From NCBI RefSeq assembly GCF_002443255.2, contig NW_019211455.1, positions 58,962,764 to 59,026,763 on the forward strand: DNA of 64,000 nucleotides. Direction: 5' to 3'. The position numbers and the translations under genes were made by a program. This document shows positions 24,168-38,500 of this stretch, one piece after another (the first letter of the stretch is position 1; every line of letters begins with the position of its first letter). This stretch comes from Varroa destructor. Taxonomy: Eukaryota; Arthropoda; Arachnida; Mesostigmata; Varroidae. The notes below the pieces were generated by a model. It saw nothing but the letters and a program-made list of their open reading frames with translations. It was not told the DNA's origin and made no database searches.

Positions 24168-24390
24168 CTACTTTTCGAAGCAGCCGTTCCACCACCTATT
24201 GTATTGAAAAGCTCCAGCCCAAGGTACCACACAAGTACTTTCTAAATGTATATGTGTTTCGATTGGAATAAGATTACCCAACACGTAACGCACGATTATA
24301 CCTCCTTGAATCGCGGTTTGATTGGCATTCGCATAACCTTCAGAGATTTCACGGTTCCGTTGAAGGAAGTTCCAGAGGTTGTCTAGCCTA
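24168..24390 (-). other. Exon-like open stretch, unknown
   Basis: Follows an acceptor-like TTACTTGCCACAG (AG at 24392-24391) and stays open for 73 codons to a TAG at 24170-24168, with a balanced residue mix (starts SRLDNLWNFLQRNREISEG after one base). I do not recognise it. It could be a terminal exon of an unknown minus-strand gene, a decayed element, or chance. Confidence 0.15.
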
Positions 24391-27300
24391 CTGTGGCAAG
24401 TAATAAATATTCCAAAGCCGGTGGAACTAGAGTCAGATAAAGGAAAGATGCAGCAAGCAGAACAAATGTATTTAAATTTAAATAAGAATTGCCAATAGTC
24501 TTTCAAGAAAAGCATCTGGACACATGGCGTATGCTATTGTCAGCAACATATGTGCTTATAGGGTGCGTAAACTGCGCAAAATTTTTTACTTGTGGGATAC
24601 AAACATTTTATTTAAGGACTCACCTAAAACAATACCCTAATTGGTTTAGGCTCAATCTTAGCAAACAGTTTAAGAGTCGTCGGTTCATATTATCAGTACA
24701 CTCAAAAACCCTTTAAAGGACAAACACTTTAAAAGTTTAACCGTAAACTAGAATAAACTTCTAAGCCAACGATATTTCAGTGAAACCTGTTCTGAGTCCC
24801 TCCAGTGTAGATTCACAGTCGAATTCACCCCAATATTAAATACTTCGTCGAGAACGATCATAAACAGATTTTTGGATTGAGGCCGCACACACTATCGGCA
24901 TTTTTATCTTAGATTACGTCGGGTGCATATCACAGGAACACCGTTACGGAGACTAGTACTTTGCATCTAGTGTGCCGTTCCATTAATACTGTTATCGTCC
25001 ACGGAGCGTCTGTAAAACTTGAAATCGTATTTTTTACCTCATTCCCGTATATCTGCAACATTGGACAAATAACAGTGACACTCCTGGAAGTGTCACCGCA
25101 ATCAGTGCGCTCGTTAAAGCTTGACTCTGACTTCCCAGCGAGGTGAGTAGTTGCTGTAGATATTTCTCGTTACCCATTTCTCTAATAGCGTGGAACTGTG
25201 TGGAGCGTATCCGTCATTTCCCTGCGCTTAGGTCATTATAGATCTATTGCAGAAGGCATAAAGTGAATTGAAAGTATCAAAAAAAGAAGTTACCAAACAT
25301 GTTCCTTACCACGTATTTTTAAAGCAAAAAGGTAACGAGAGAAAAACTGTTATTGGCGCTGTTGAAAGTCAGACGACGCAACGACCGCTCATGTCTTTAT
25401 ATGATATATCGATATAACTGCGCATCCAACGCCTTTAGTGAAAAACTGAACAGAAGCTTCTATCTCTAATCACATGTGCAGCTCATATATACGTTTGTAT
25501 CTAATCTAAAGAAAAGCTACGCAGCATCGTAAATCTATATGTACATCTAAAGCCCCTCTCTAAATATTGTCGTTTCGTTTCACATTAATTTCACAAAAAA
25601 ATATATTATTTACAGGTTGCTACACCTTAGATTTAAAAGACTTCTGGATACCAATTAAAAATGCTGATCTGCATTTATTAGAGAATTCACGTAATTTGTA
25701 CACAGCAGGTGCATACGTACATGCGTGGTTTATATTTATGGGCTTAGAAGGCGTCATCCGATTATCAACGCTTTTAGTGCAAAAAAAATCGGCCACAAGC
25801 CCGTTCAAAGTCTCAAGCCCTCCTTATCTATGTTCCTATTTAATACCACTGATGAAATGAAAGTGGGTTTCCCAAAAATGAAGAGAATATAGATATTATC
25901 AAATACGAACAAAAAGTACGGTCAAACATTATTTGCGTGAGCATGATTGAAGTAGCAGCAAAAAGTGGCAAACAGAATTTTAGAAAAACAGCTAAGTCTT
26001 CCATGTAAAGCAATAAGCATGTTTAATTCTTTTTCTTCAATTGCTCTCTCGACACTCTCAGGATATTTTTTTTTATTTGCCTGAGACTAGTTTCGTGGGT
26101 TCTATCATAGATTACAACACAGCTATTCTGCGATCCGCTCGCGACTAACGTGCTTATATGTTTTACTGTAGCTACTTACACAGGGAATACAATGATTTCG
26201 TAGCTGAGCCGCTAAATCACGGGAAAAGAGAGTAAAAACGTCCGATACATCTGCAATTTATACCTTATCACAGAGTAACCACTTTGAATAATCTTGCCGT
26301 GAACAACTTTCCGATTGTAGATAAAAAGTTATATAGCAATTAGATGCAAAAGCGCCTCTTTACTTTTCAGTAATTTACATACAATAATATTTTTTGTGTT
26401 CTTGTGGATCGGTTTGTTGTTTTAGGCAACACCGAAACTCACAAAAGATCAAAAGTAAAATAAAATTATAATAATCAAGAACCCCCAATGTGGTGATATT
26501 GATTTCGCTCCAGGGACTAATCGGGAAAACGGTGTATAGTATTTGGGATCGCGTTGTTATACATCGACAAATTTAGCTTTTACTTATCAGAAGAAGGATT
26601 GTTATAATCAAACATCATAGATATTGTTTTCGTCGTTTTGACAAGGTTTAGTGTCTGCTTATTCGAAGACACTGAACAGGACTAGATTCATTTATAAATG
26701 GGATACCGTTTTGATAAATAATCAGAGCTGTAGTGTGTAGTATAATGGCGAAAAAGTATGTCGACAGTATAAGCAACGGCAATCAGACAGCTTCGAGCTC
26801 TTAGTTTTCAGTTCTACTTACTGCTGCGTATTGAATCGTCTTGAGTTATGGTGGCTCCATGCATCGCTCACCGCGAAGAAATCAATCCTAAAATTAGCAC
26901 TGCTGATCTTATTCTTTAGACCGGAACAAGTTGTGTTGGTGTATGTAGTGTCTTGGGCATAGGCAAATTAATAGTACTATTTTTCCTTTATATTAGTTTA
27001 GCCGAACAAAGTGAAAGGGCGACCCGAGTATTAGTTAATAGAGTAAAAGTTGGCATTAACAGCTCGTAGAATATCTATATCTTGCATAAGCAACTACCCT
27101 AAGCAAAATCTTCCTGAAGAAATAGAATTTACTTAAAAGGTATAGTTCCGTTTGAGGAAAGATGGCTATCGTATAACATGACATGTTCTCATCAGTCCAT
27201 TTCTAAGCCAGATCTTTCATATGTTTCAGTACGTAATGTGGGTGAATAGAAGGAAAAATTCATCGATATTGCCCAATACAGGGTAACCTACGGCAATAAC

Positions 27301-28785
27301 CGTTTGGCGCGGCTCAATTAAGTAAGGCTATAGCTTGCAAATTTCGAAAATTTCCGTTTTAACTTAACGTCCAACTGGGCCAATGGAGTAAAGCCACAAA
27401 AATGATTCCAAATAATTGTGTAACAAATAATGGGTCCTTGCGCTTCTGCTTCTTTGTGCCTTTGTTATCCTTCTCTTTCTCCTGTTCCTATATGGAACGA
27501 CCAGAAGCCAACATTAGGCACACTACGATTTCATCTAGTGCAAAGACACTGATACTTTAGGGGGTTTCTGATATTTTACAGTTGGAGAATCGTGATGGTG
27601 TGACGACGACATCATTTCGCCTTCCGACATTCCTCCTTCTCATTTTAAAGTTGTTTTCGGCACTTCTTTTCACGTTCAGCCACTTTCTTACAACAGCGGC
27701 GCTGAAGGCACCAGCATTACAAGCAGCATTAACGTCAACACTACCACAAGCGTAATCGCGAACGTAATAGAAGAACATACATCCAAGCATCGGCAGACAC
27801 GCAAAGCGCCTTCACATTAGCGATTGTAGATAGAGCGAAAGATAAATCAAGTAGTAGGTTTTACTGAAAGTAATTCGTCGCCTGAGCTATTAACATCTGG
27901 ATGAGCCACTCTGCAGGCACAAATTAACTCAAGAACAAGAAACTATTTTTTCCTGAATGTCATTTAATTTACTTACTGGATTAGTACGATGGTGCTTATT
28001 TAGGTAGGGTTACTTCGTTCGAATCATGATTATTATGATCTAACAGTAAGTTTTGTGATATAAGCTAGTAAGACGTTAGGTTCGTTTTCAAAAAATGTTC
28101 AAAAAAGGCCAGATTCGTATTTCCTGTGACTAGATGAGGCCTCTTTGCTGCCCGCTTTCGATGGGTGCAATGGTGAGTCGACTTTATATAAACCTTTTTG
28201 AATTTTGTTCTTTGTGCCAATTGCAGGCGATAAGTGGATAAGGTTTGCGTGAACTACTGGCTATTGTGAAAAGATTGCGGAAGGTGACAGCCGTGATCAC
28301 ATCGGTATTCTAGAATGGCACGGGACGAGTAGGCTTGCTTCGTGATTTAAAATACTATTCGAATTGCCAAGGGTAGCTTTGCCATGCTTGCTGCCATGGG
28401 TAGGATTTGTCTCCGCTTAATGAATTCGTGTCACATCCTATTTAACTGTTTTCTTTGTTTTGTATCTTAATAACTAGAGACCCACCGATGCACACAAAAC
28501 TGAACACAGTTACACCATCCAAAATATTTGAAAGATCCTGAATAACGGTTGCATCAAAAGTTATTTCTGGTAATCTAACTTACGACGAAAATAAGTAAAC
28601 GAACATAATCCTCTAGTAAACAAACCAGGAGGCGAAGTAGGTAATTAAAAAACAGGAAGACGAAAGGACATTCATTATTTCAATCATTCGACAATAGTCA
28701 CGGACATTCGCAAAATTATCGTATAATTTTGTCATTTAATATAAATTAGTAGAACAGCTGTTTCAGACCTTCCAAACGAGGCCGT

Positions 28786-28805
28786 ACTAAAACAGCTGTT
28801 TTAGT
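28786..28805. repeat. 20-bp palindrome with E-box core, second E-box nearby
   Basis: ACTAAAACAGCTGTTTTAGT is a perfect palindrome holding the E-box CAGCTG; another AACAGCTGTT lies at 28754-28763. Paired CAGCTG sites can bind basic helix-loop-helix factors, but nothing else here supports an enhancer. Confidence 0.5.
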
Positions 28806-31800
28806 TCGTCGTCATTTGGAACATCCTGTATCGGACGCTGGACCGACAGATCGAGTCGTTGATATCTATAACCAATTAAGGATTACCCCATATATATAAG
28901 ACACCCATTAGGTAATAGAACATGCCGATTGTTAAAGAATAGCTTTCGCTTGACTAGTAATAATAACATACTTATTGCTAATCCTACTGTTGTCAACCTG
29001 CTATAAAATTTCCCCGGTTTGCAAACGTTGTTGATGCATACTCCAGTGAATGTATACACAACAGAAGTTTTTCGATGCCGTAGGCACAACTGCAGAATTC
29101 TCCAGATTTCGCACAAATTCAATAAATAAATGGCTTTTATTTTTGCTTTGATTTTATCGAAAGTTATAGACATATAAAAACTTACCTGAAAAGGTAATCT
29201 ATAGTAAAATATTTATCTTTAGAGTAATTGCATAAGGAAAGCTAAACTAAAACTATCACTTATACAGATAATCTATTTGTTTCCGGCTCGACTAACAAAA
29301 ACTCAACTATTTTGATAATAACTATTTCGATAAAGATGGAACTATCCAGAATATGCAGAATCTTTGCGCGGGATTCCTTAAATGCCTCTAAAAGCTGTTC
29401 AATATCTATAGGAACCTTTGAAGATAGAAGGCACTTGTAGGAAATGTGTTTAGCCATGTGGTAGGAATGATAAACGTAATAGTTAGGCATTATATGTTTT
29501 ATGAAACAGTCAATTCGCGAAAGATCTACAAGTGCCCATGACCACCACATGTTAACGTATTTCTGTGGAAAGTAATTTGGAAACACTGGCAAAGCTATAT
29601 GTTAACCTTTATTCGAAAGCTCCATCCAACCGCCACGTCCTTGGCTTAATAATGAACATTAACCCATATCACTCAAGCAATTTCTGGGCCAATTTGTCTT
29701 ATTGGATTCTTTTTGATATTATATCAACGATTATGAGGCTATTTTAAGATATCACTTTACATCGTGTCCGAAATTTTGCTGGTTCAGAGGTGGCCAAAAC
29801 GTCTTGTGAACGTTTACTGGATTCACAAGCAGGACAATGAACGCTAATAAAACCAGGGTACTTTTTATGGCCACAGACCAGATTCTGTCCAACAGCAGAA
29901 AACTAAACAATAGCAGTAACAATAAAAAAAAAAAAAGATGATGCAAGAGGGACAAAGTCAACGACAGCGATGCAACATTTACGGGTCAGCGCTCCCAGTC
30001 GGTAAAGCAGCTAATCCAAAATGATATCTACGAGCCTCTAAATGGTACAGGGAACAAAGCAACAAACAACAGCTTAGGAATAAAAGGATAACTGTTATTG
30101 TTGGACAAATGCTAACAGACCATATAAATCTCGAATATTTGTAAGTTGTTGGCTTCTAAAGATAAAAAAAAAAAAGGCATCAACGTGTTGTGAGTAGGAT
30201 GTTTAAAGTCATGGATATGTCCTTCATGATGATTTCATACACGTCGGTAAGACCAACGGTCATTCTTTATGCAATTGAAGATGAAAACGATTAATGTGTC
30301 AAATTCATTTTTAATTTCCTCCTGATCTCAGTTATATTAAGTCATGAGATAAGCTACATTTGAAACTAAATTAGCTTAATTCAGGGCTCCCTTAGCTGCC
30401 ATCCGCGATCTCATTAATTATCAGAATTTGACAGTTACCGAACAGGAGTCAAAGGGTAAAGATAAAAGAGAAAAATAATAATGAATGATTTTCATCGTGC
30501 GATATACTGTCGAATAAAAATATGGGTGTATACACCGAAAATAACGCGATACTGCCTGATTTGTAGATGTCTAAGAAAAACAGAAGTTTTTTTAGCACAG
30601 AAAAAACGTGAAAAATTGTTAACAAAAAGAAAAATTTTGACAACGATCTACCATGTGTGTTGAGTGTGATAGCACAATGGATGGGATGGAAGTCGAAACA
30701 TGCTAGGAAATATTCGTCTATTGCGATAATAATGTGACACCAATTAGTTTTCAAAAACGATACCTTTATCTTATACGAAATTAGAGCATTTTTTTATTGC
30801 AACATCGTTCGACACTTGCAGAATCCTACGGTTGATGATGCTCATTGAAGTTACCTGTTTATCGCATCTCTGCTGCAGGTGCACATGGACGTTTCGAAAC
30901 TTTTACATCGTGAAACAGCTGCATATTATTGATGTTAATTTTGGTTACAATAGCATAGTGGTATAAGTTAAAAAAACTGAATTACGATTCGTGGTATTTT
31001 TGAGAACCGATTAATATTACGAGATCATTGCCAGTTTGACTTTTCATTTAGGATAAGGTAGGTCCTCTAGAGTGCTAGAGAATCAAATTAAATTCATAGT
31101 TTATTTCCTTTATAGAATAAATTATCTATATTTTAATTATTAAGGAAAAAAAGATATTGATGTTACAAAGGAACTCCCCACACTATTTTTTGCATTGATA
31201 TTTTTTCGTCGACAACACACCTCACTCGCCTGTGGTAAGGTTAGGTTAAGCAACCTGCTACCATGCTTGTTTTACTTACAAAACCATTAAACAACTATTA
31301 TATACAGTGCAACACTGTTGAACTTGAAAGATGAACTTTTGCCGCCTTCGATTAGAGAAAAAGATTACCTCTTGTTTAATTGAAATGGGAATTCTAATAC
31401 CTCATGCCATTCCTAGGAAAAGATGAAATCGAATTTGTGGTCGAATCAAGCGATCCCCCAATGCGCCTTTTAAATTATTCGATCATCATCATCTATTCGA
31501 CAGATGCTTGAACAGGCGAAATAGAAGATTATAGTAATACTTTATTAATGTGTTCAAATGGTGGTGTAGATGTTTAATTGGGTCAAATGATTTACTATCA
31601 AAGGGGCAAAAATTCACTGAGCGTCGTATAAAATGCTGGACTGCTCTGAATAGCTAATCATAATTGTGATAAGCTAACGACAGTATGACTTCTAACACCA
31701 TATCACATAGATGTTCCACGTCACTACGCGACTGCTCGTATCCAGGAATTGTTTTCCTAGTTCAGAAAACAACATATACTGCCCAATTACTCGCTTAAAT

Positions 31801-34800
31801 GATTTATCCTAATTTTTGTATTAACATTTATTATACTATTAAGATATATCTATATAAAGGACGCTCGGCGAAGAGAGGTTCATGTCCTGGACGCATTTTA
31901 GAGTATATAAAATTGAAATAGGAGATACAAATACAAGTGACAGCTAACAAAAATACGACGCTAATTGTTCACATATTTTGATCCCCTTTTGACATTTCGC
32001 CATTCATATTTCATTCGTTTGAGTTCATAGTTCGTGTACAGCATTAGACAAAGTGTATCTGCGCCTCGATATTATTAATCACACTCATTACATTCGATTA
32101 GTGAATTATTAGGCTATAGCGCCCAGACAAAACGTCAGCGTCCTCCAGTACCTGAGTAAACCACCAGGAAAATGCGATAAAGATAATACAACAATCAGGT
32201 TTCTGATATAAGATCGCTATTCAAACAACTGAACCCGCCATCAAACATTTATAGCCAACAATATGAAGAATCACCGACGCACGATCCTAGACAAAGAGAA
32301 GTGTTTTCAAACGGAAAAAGAAAAAATACGAATAGAGAAACGAGTAGCGTCCCACTTTCCTCATCGCCTTTTGCCTCTTCACCTAGCTTTAGGACACCAT
32401 ATTTTTATAGTAGGGTTTTCGTTCGAACTGGTTGTTTCCGTAGCTCTTTAAGCCAAACCTCTGCTTTGTAGGGCCTTAAAGATTTACAGAGGAAATCCAC
32501 CCAAAAAGATACAACAATAGGAATAAGAATAACAAAAGAGGAGTTACTAGTCAAGATCACCGACTGCGACAACGCCCGTTTCCATTCTACCGATTGTTGC
32601 GCTTGTTGGGTCCATCAGCACAAGCAGCCGATTTATTTAGCTGTGCTGTGTAGTGGATGCTGCCAGATGATCCGCTCACCCCTTGGATAGGATCTATTAT
32701 GTTTCTTTTACATAGGTAATAGCTTCACTTCAGAAACCGTCGGCAGCGTTTTGATTGTACAGTTACAGCTGGCACAAACAGAACTCAGACTCATTCATGC
32801 TTTAGCTTTCACGTCCGTTGTGTCGTTGTGTATTGTAATCGATGACAGCGATTCAATGAAATATTACATAGTTGTAATAATATAGCAGAACACAGGCAGC
32901 TGTTGCATGTTCCGAGGTTGATGGTTGCTGCTAAAAAACTTTCGTATAACAAGTCCCTATTAGCATAGAGATTCATGCATAGATTTTCCGTTTTCTACTC
33001 CTCAGTACATAATAATGTTTACTTCTAGCTTCACATATAGTTCTATGATGAAAACATGACCCATCGTATGCTTGGACTCTCATATGAATAATATAATATC
33101 TGGTTGAAGGTATTAACGGAATGGATTATGATATTGAAATAACAGCATAAAATTGATTTACGGTATGTACATTATTTATTAGAGCTCATTTATGCTCATG
33201 CCGAATATTACATTGGTATTATTATGTATTGTCTATAATACGATAACCTCATGTAGACATGATGGGTCCCAACAGATGTCAGATTTACAGATCTTCTCCT
33301 GCAGATTTTTGCAGTTCTCGAGACAGGCCAGCCGTTTTGTACCAGGTTTCAACAAATTATACATTACAGTTATTATTATGTTGGCCAAAAATTACCTGGA
33401 CCAAACAAATTATTAGGCAATCATATAATCATTGTAGGAATCATTGTAGCAGAGAACGATAAGGATTAACAATTTTGTAATGTCCGTTCCTTTTTATTTA
33501 TGGACGCTTTTGTAGTTCTGTTGAATGACATCTATATTATCCACTTCTGTTATAGTCGATAATGTACTTGCTACGCTATATAGGTGTGTGTTAATTAATA
33601 ATACTCATCTGGGGCGCTGGTTTCCTCAACTGTCAGAAACGTCAACAAAATGTGTTTGTCTAAAATTCAGTAGTATCCGAGTAAAGCTAAATCGCCAAGG
33701 CAACGTTTTTACATTATTTTATTATTTACTCAAACAAATAAATATGATTAACACGAGAAATTGAACACACCTGGTTGTTGCAAAAATTATTTAGCATGTT
33801 TTTTAAAATAGGTAAGCACTACAGACTCTCATATAGTGTCAATTTAGATGGCGGCTAACATCGAGGTGACAAAAAACAGGAGATAATATACATCCGACAC
33901 TCAACAGTAAAAAAGACAGTTGAAGGTCCTTCACCTAAAAGAACATATTTGCATTTTTCTTTGTTCTCGCCTGATAAGAGACGTTCTTAAGACCAGTGTT
34001 CTCAGCATTTCCATCGCACTTCTCCACTGTTAGCCCCTATAGTCAACCCAGGCATTTGGTCATTGTAAGCACCAGTTCGATAACTCGCTGGTGAACTAGA
34101 TCATCGGAAAAGCCAATTCTTTTTACCTTTCGATCGAAAGAGGAATTGATCGAATATAAAAAGAGCTCTTCTGATAACTGGGCGTTATTATCCAGGGTAT
34201 ATTTTCTGAATGTCTCTGCTATACTACAGTGCAATCCATAAATGTAATACTAATAATAACATTCCTATTGATGAAACGAGTATCTTCGCTTTTCATGAGC
34301 AGTTAGTATATAGGTTACTATTAATATCAGCATGATGGTATTTAGTAGAAACGAACTCATCGCGATCGTTGAAAAACAGCGTCAAAGGGTGGTTTATTAA
34401 ATTGTTTTTTTAGAACAGCCAGACTTCTTTGGTGCAAAAGCTAAATCAAACACTAAGAGGGCATTAGGCTGAAACATGCGCATGGACCTCTGCGTTACAC
34501 TGAGTACTTTTAACAAGAACTCTACCTCGATTTATGGCAGCTATAGAGGGTCGACAGCCAGTGCACAATAATTACTCTAACCATAGATAAGCACTCAAGA
34601 TGCAAAGTGATGAAAGAAATGTAAAAACTTGAAAATTTTGTTATAAACATAACAAGAACGGCAACTCAATTTCTAGTCCTTGTTCGAATGTGCGAGACAA
34701 AAGAACAGCACATTGCGTCTGACTTTAGTAATGCTGTTTTTATCCAATTTGCACACAGCATGGTATATGGTGAGTTTCAACCCATATGCTAAAACCAATT

Positions 34801-35334
34801 AGAATTCTTGTTTCGTCATGTCAAATCAATGTTTGAATTCATTCTTCGGCCCACGACAGCCTTCATAGAATATCACACCTTGTTAACGTTGCTCTGCCGG
34901 GTTTCTGACCTCCAAGATTAGTCAACAATATTAAGTTATGTAAATTTGCTTCATTTCCTTACTTGATCTTCAGGATTTATAGATTCGAGTTACCTTCAGG
35001 TTCACGTTTTGCGCTACCGAATTACCGCTACGTATATCATTTAGTACTCTAAGCTTCCTCAGTTACCTAACCACTTTTCTCCTGTTGCTCTTGGTGAATG
35101 CATATCAACATCTAAGATGTCACCTGACTAAGATGTTTAGAATAAATGGCCGGTTCCCCGTTACTATAACTGGGTTCCATTGCTCCAGCTTCACTAGCGC
35201 GGTAAAAATCCACTAGGTGACAGCTCGGCTTAAACAACACAACTCTAGCGCATCAGCGCTTCGTCCATCGCAAGTAAACACGTCAGTCGACTAAGCTGCG
35301 GTGCTTGCTAGTCACTCGATGCAGCTACCTTCAC

Positions 35335-35576
35335 TATAAAGAAATTCTGAGAATCGCAATGCGGTCACTCGGATCAGCTAAAATAGGTGAAGCATTCGTT
35401 TGCGTCTCTTTCTCTTTCGAGTTCTTCTGCTCATTCAGCTAACTTTTGCGTCTTCGTGTTTGTCCGGTGGCCGATTTGCAGTAGTAGCCATGGGCAACAA
35501 CAAACGTCACCTGTTGTGGAACAAAAGACCGTTACGACAACGCAACGGGACAGGTCGATTCGACTTACCCAAGTGA
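35335..35576 (+). promoter_or_regulatory. Candidate core promoter and short leader ORF
   Basis: TATAAAG at 35335-35341 is followed 32 bases on by an initiator-like TCACTC (A at 35367), then by pyrimidine-rich and CAA/CGA-rich text of higher GC than the surroundings. The first ATG in good context (GCCATGGG, 35490-35492) opens a 28-codon basic frame ending at 35576. It may be the 5' end of a plus-strand transcript whose next exon I cannot see. Weak evidence: all motifs are short. Confidence 0.2.
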
Positions 35577-38500
35577 CCAACACAACACAATATACAGAAA
35601 AAGAGTGAAATAGAAATTCAAATACGAAACATTTTTTTTTTAAATCACAAACAATCACAAGAAAAATGTTCGTTATTCATGCATCTCCCTTCTATTTCTG
35701 TATTTATTATTATTTTTTGTAATTGATTTATGTGTCGTCAAAACGAAATGCTATTAATATTTAGCAAAATTAAGAGCACATTGCTTTCTAATTCCTTGGA
35801 ACTTATCAAAAAGAATATGCGTATGCTCCGTATGCCGCACGTCGCTAGAAATGTACACTGTTACAATAATGTTCTTATACAAAGTACAACATCGGGTCTA
35901 AAGTTGCAATAGAATCAGACAACACCTGACACGGTTTCAATAAATAGAATTGTTACTACCATGCACCAACATCCTTCCTATTTACTCGTGAATTCCAGCC
36001 TGAAGTCATGAGGTTGTGCTGCGAAAACATATCTCGGTTACTGAAAGTATAATAATAACACCTAGTGCCCTTCTTTCAACGGCTACATTGTGGTCGCCTC
36101 TAAACGGCAAAAACCACAGCTAAAGCCCAACCAGCAAAGACCAACGGCTCTTTTCAAGGTTACATCTAACATCACATCAACAGAACATACCCGGTGGACT
36201 TGCAGAGAATTCTGCTTGTTTCTTTTTTCTAGTTCATTCTGCTTATGTCTGTTTGCGCACTGGCTATCTTCTATTATATGGAAAGGCTAACACAGATTGC
36301 TCGCATTGTAGTTTTTTTCCGGGTTTATCTGTGTGTATGTATGCACCAGTTAAATAGTTTGGTGTTCGAAGAAGGCATACAGGAAAAGGATTTCACGGAT
36401 AACGTTTTCTTACGGGTGTGCTACGAGCTAAAATACATTTAAAATGTATTTTAGATACCACAAACATGGAATCAATATTATTTTATCAATATTGTAATAT
36501 GCACGATTCAATGATCCTTTTGTCGAAAAGTGTTCAGTTTTTATTAACTTATTCAGTTATTATTGCAGCTACATACTTGTTAAAGCGTACTCCACTATTC
36601 ACAGAGTTATTGAACGATATGAAACGGTGCTAGAAAGCAGTGTTCTGTATGCTTTCTTCCTTCTATCTCATGGTTGTGGTTAGTCATCTGATGTGCTTTT
36701 TCCAATAACGTACTAAAGTTTCAAGCTGCTAGTTATGGCTTGCGTATAGCTTTCCAGCAATAGTTGTTGTAATACATCATTAATCATTTATCAAATTATC
36801 TATATTCTAAGAAACTTGTTCGCTACCTAAATGAATATTCCAGAAGCAACGCGCAGGCCCACAAACTAGTCAGTGTTCCCATATTGTTAATGTGAACTAT
36901 GAACGACCCCCAAATAATCCTGACGCATTTTTACGGGTTTAACTTCTTGAGTAGAAACAGTCATTGTAGAAAGGACAACACGTGTTTGAATATGGCTTTG
37001 AGCTTCGAACCAGTTACATTTGTGCAAACGTTAGCAACAAGTTGAACGAGAAGAAGCATTGTCAAGCTAACCACGGGTATCTCTGCCTCACTCTGCGTCA
37101 GCAGCTATCTGTTGTGCTTCACAAATTTTACTAACGCTGTCATTGACTTTCAACCACGACGTTGTTTCTGTATCTGTTCTATTTCGGGTTCCAGTACTTG
37201 AAAAGATGATGAGGTATCAGCCGTCAGCATCATTGAGTAGGAAAGGCTTCTCAAGCGCATCACTATGCCTACAGTTCTTGTTCGCTAAGAGCCGGTAACA
37301 TCAGCAGGGATTATGACAACTAAACTGCCTATTGTATTGTATTTATGTTAACCGCTTCCTAAAAAATCAATTTCTGTTCAAAGACACATGAAACGATTGC
37401 CTAAAACTAACTATGTTTCATGTTTATAGAAAACACTACAAAAGCGTTATAAGAACAGTGCGAAACACACACAAGCCTCTTTAAATGCGATTACGTATGC
37501 AAATACAAATAGTCCAATAACTCTACAAGCAGAGACAACCTACCGACCGTTATAAACCTTAGGAGCTCTCGCAGATCCTTGATCGAATATTTTATGACAG
37601 CCATCGCCGGAAGTTCCGGAAATAAGGCCCGAATGACAGCTCAGTTACACCGCTGGTTTTGTATTCACTGGGAAGTGCGAAGTGCATCGCTCGGTAAATA
37701 TGTCCAAGAACTAAGCTGCACTTAATATAATTTAATACAAAAACAAAATTGTGTTTGAGCATGAAACTGACATGGATTATTCTGTAGTTTCGCAAGTGAA
37801 ATTTTTAAAAATGGGACTAAATTGTTAGATATAGGAAAATATGTACTTCTTATGCAAGACATCTTTGTTTATTTTGCTTCTTTACACATATGTATTTAAA
37901 TATGTATTGGATTGTGACGACATATTTCAGATATTACATAGAGTCGAGCATGTATACGGTTTATCCTTCGCTTATAGTACGAGTTCTTGTAATGAGTTGC
38001 GCATTTTGTCGGTATGATGTAAAGTCCACATCCATCATCCTGTATACCGACTTAATGGTATGGCAAAGTGGCAGGCATTACGGCAAATCATCATCTAAGC
38101 TTTTTGTAGGCTACGATATGGACCAAAATTCTTATCTATAATCGTGCAAGTCATTTTTCAAATAGGACACTGCTATTTTCCCACGCAGCCCAAATCTCTG
38201 CTCGCTCGATGCCCCGGTTCACTTTCGACAACTTTCCTATTTCTAATATGATAACTCTTTCGGATCTAAACGATCGATATCACAACAGGCCTGACAGGAT
38301 GAAATGGCAGATTATTCGCATGGTGGGGAACACGGTCGTCAATGAAGCGTCTACTGTCGATTTTGCCCTCCACCGCTAATAGAACAGAAGGGATGGGGCG
38401 GGAAATGTTTCAATATCGTAACGGTTGAACAAATACTGTCTTACTTCCGTCCGAGAGTGCTTCTATCAACAATCAGTCAATCGAATCAATGTTTGCTCTA

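Larger units (their letters stand above)
23562..35200. other. Non-coding span, no gene recognised
   Basis: AT-rich with short A runs (for example near 29925-29936 and 30165-30176). The only stretch with coding-like codon mix is on the minus strand at 24171-24390. A 20-bp palindrome centred on CAGCTG lies at 28786-28805. No transposon protein, tRNA or splice-linked gene was found. Confidence 0.55.
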
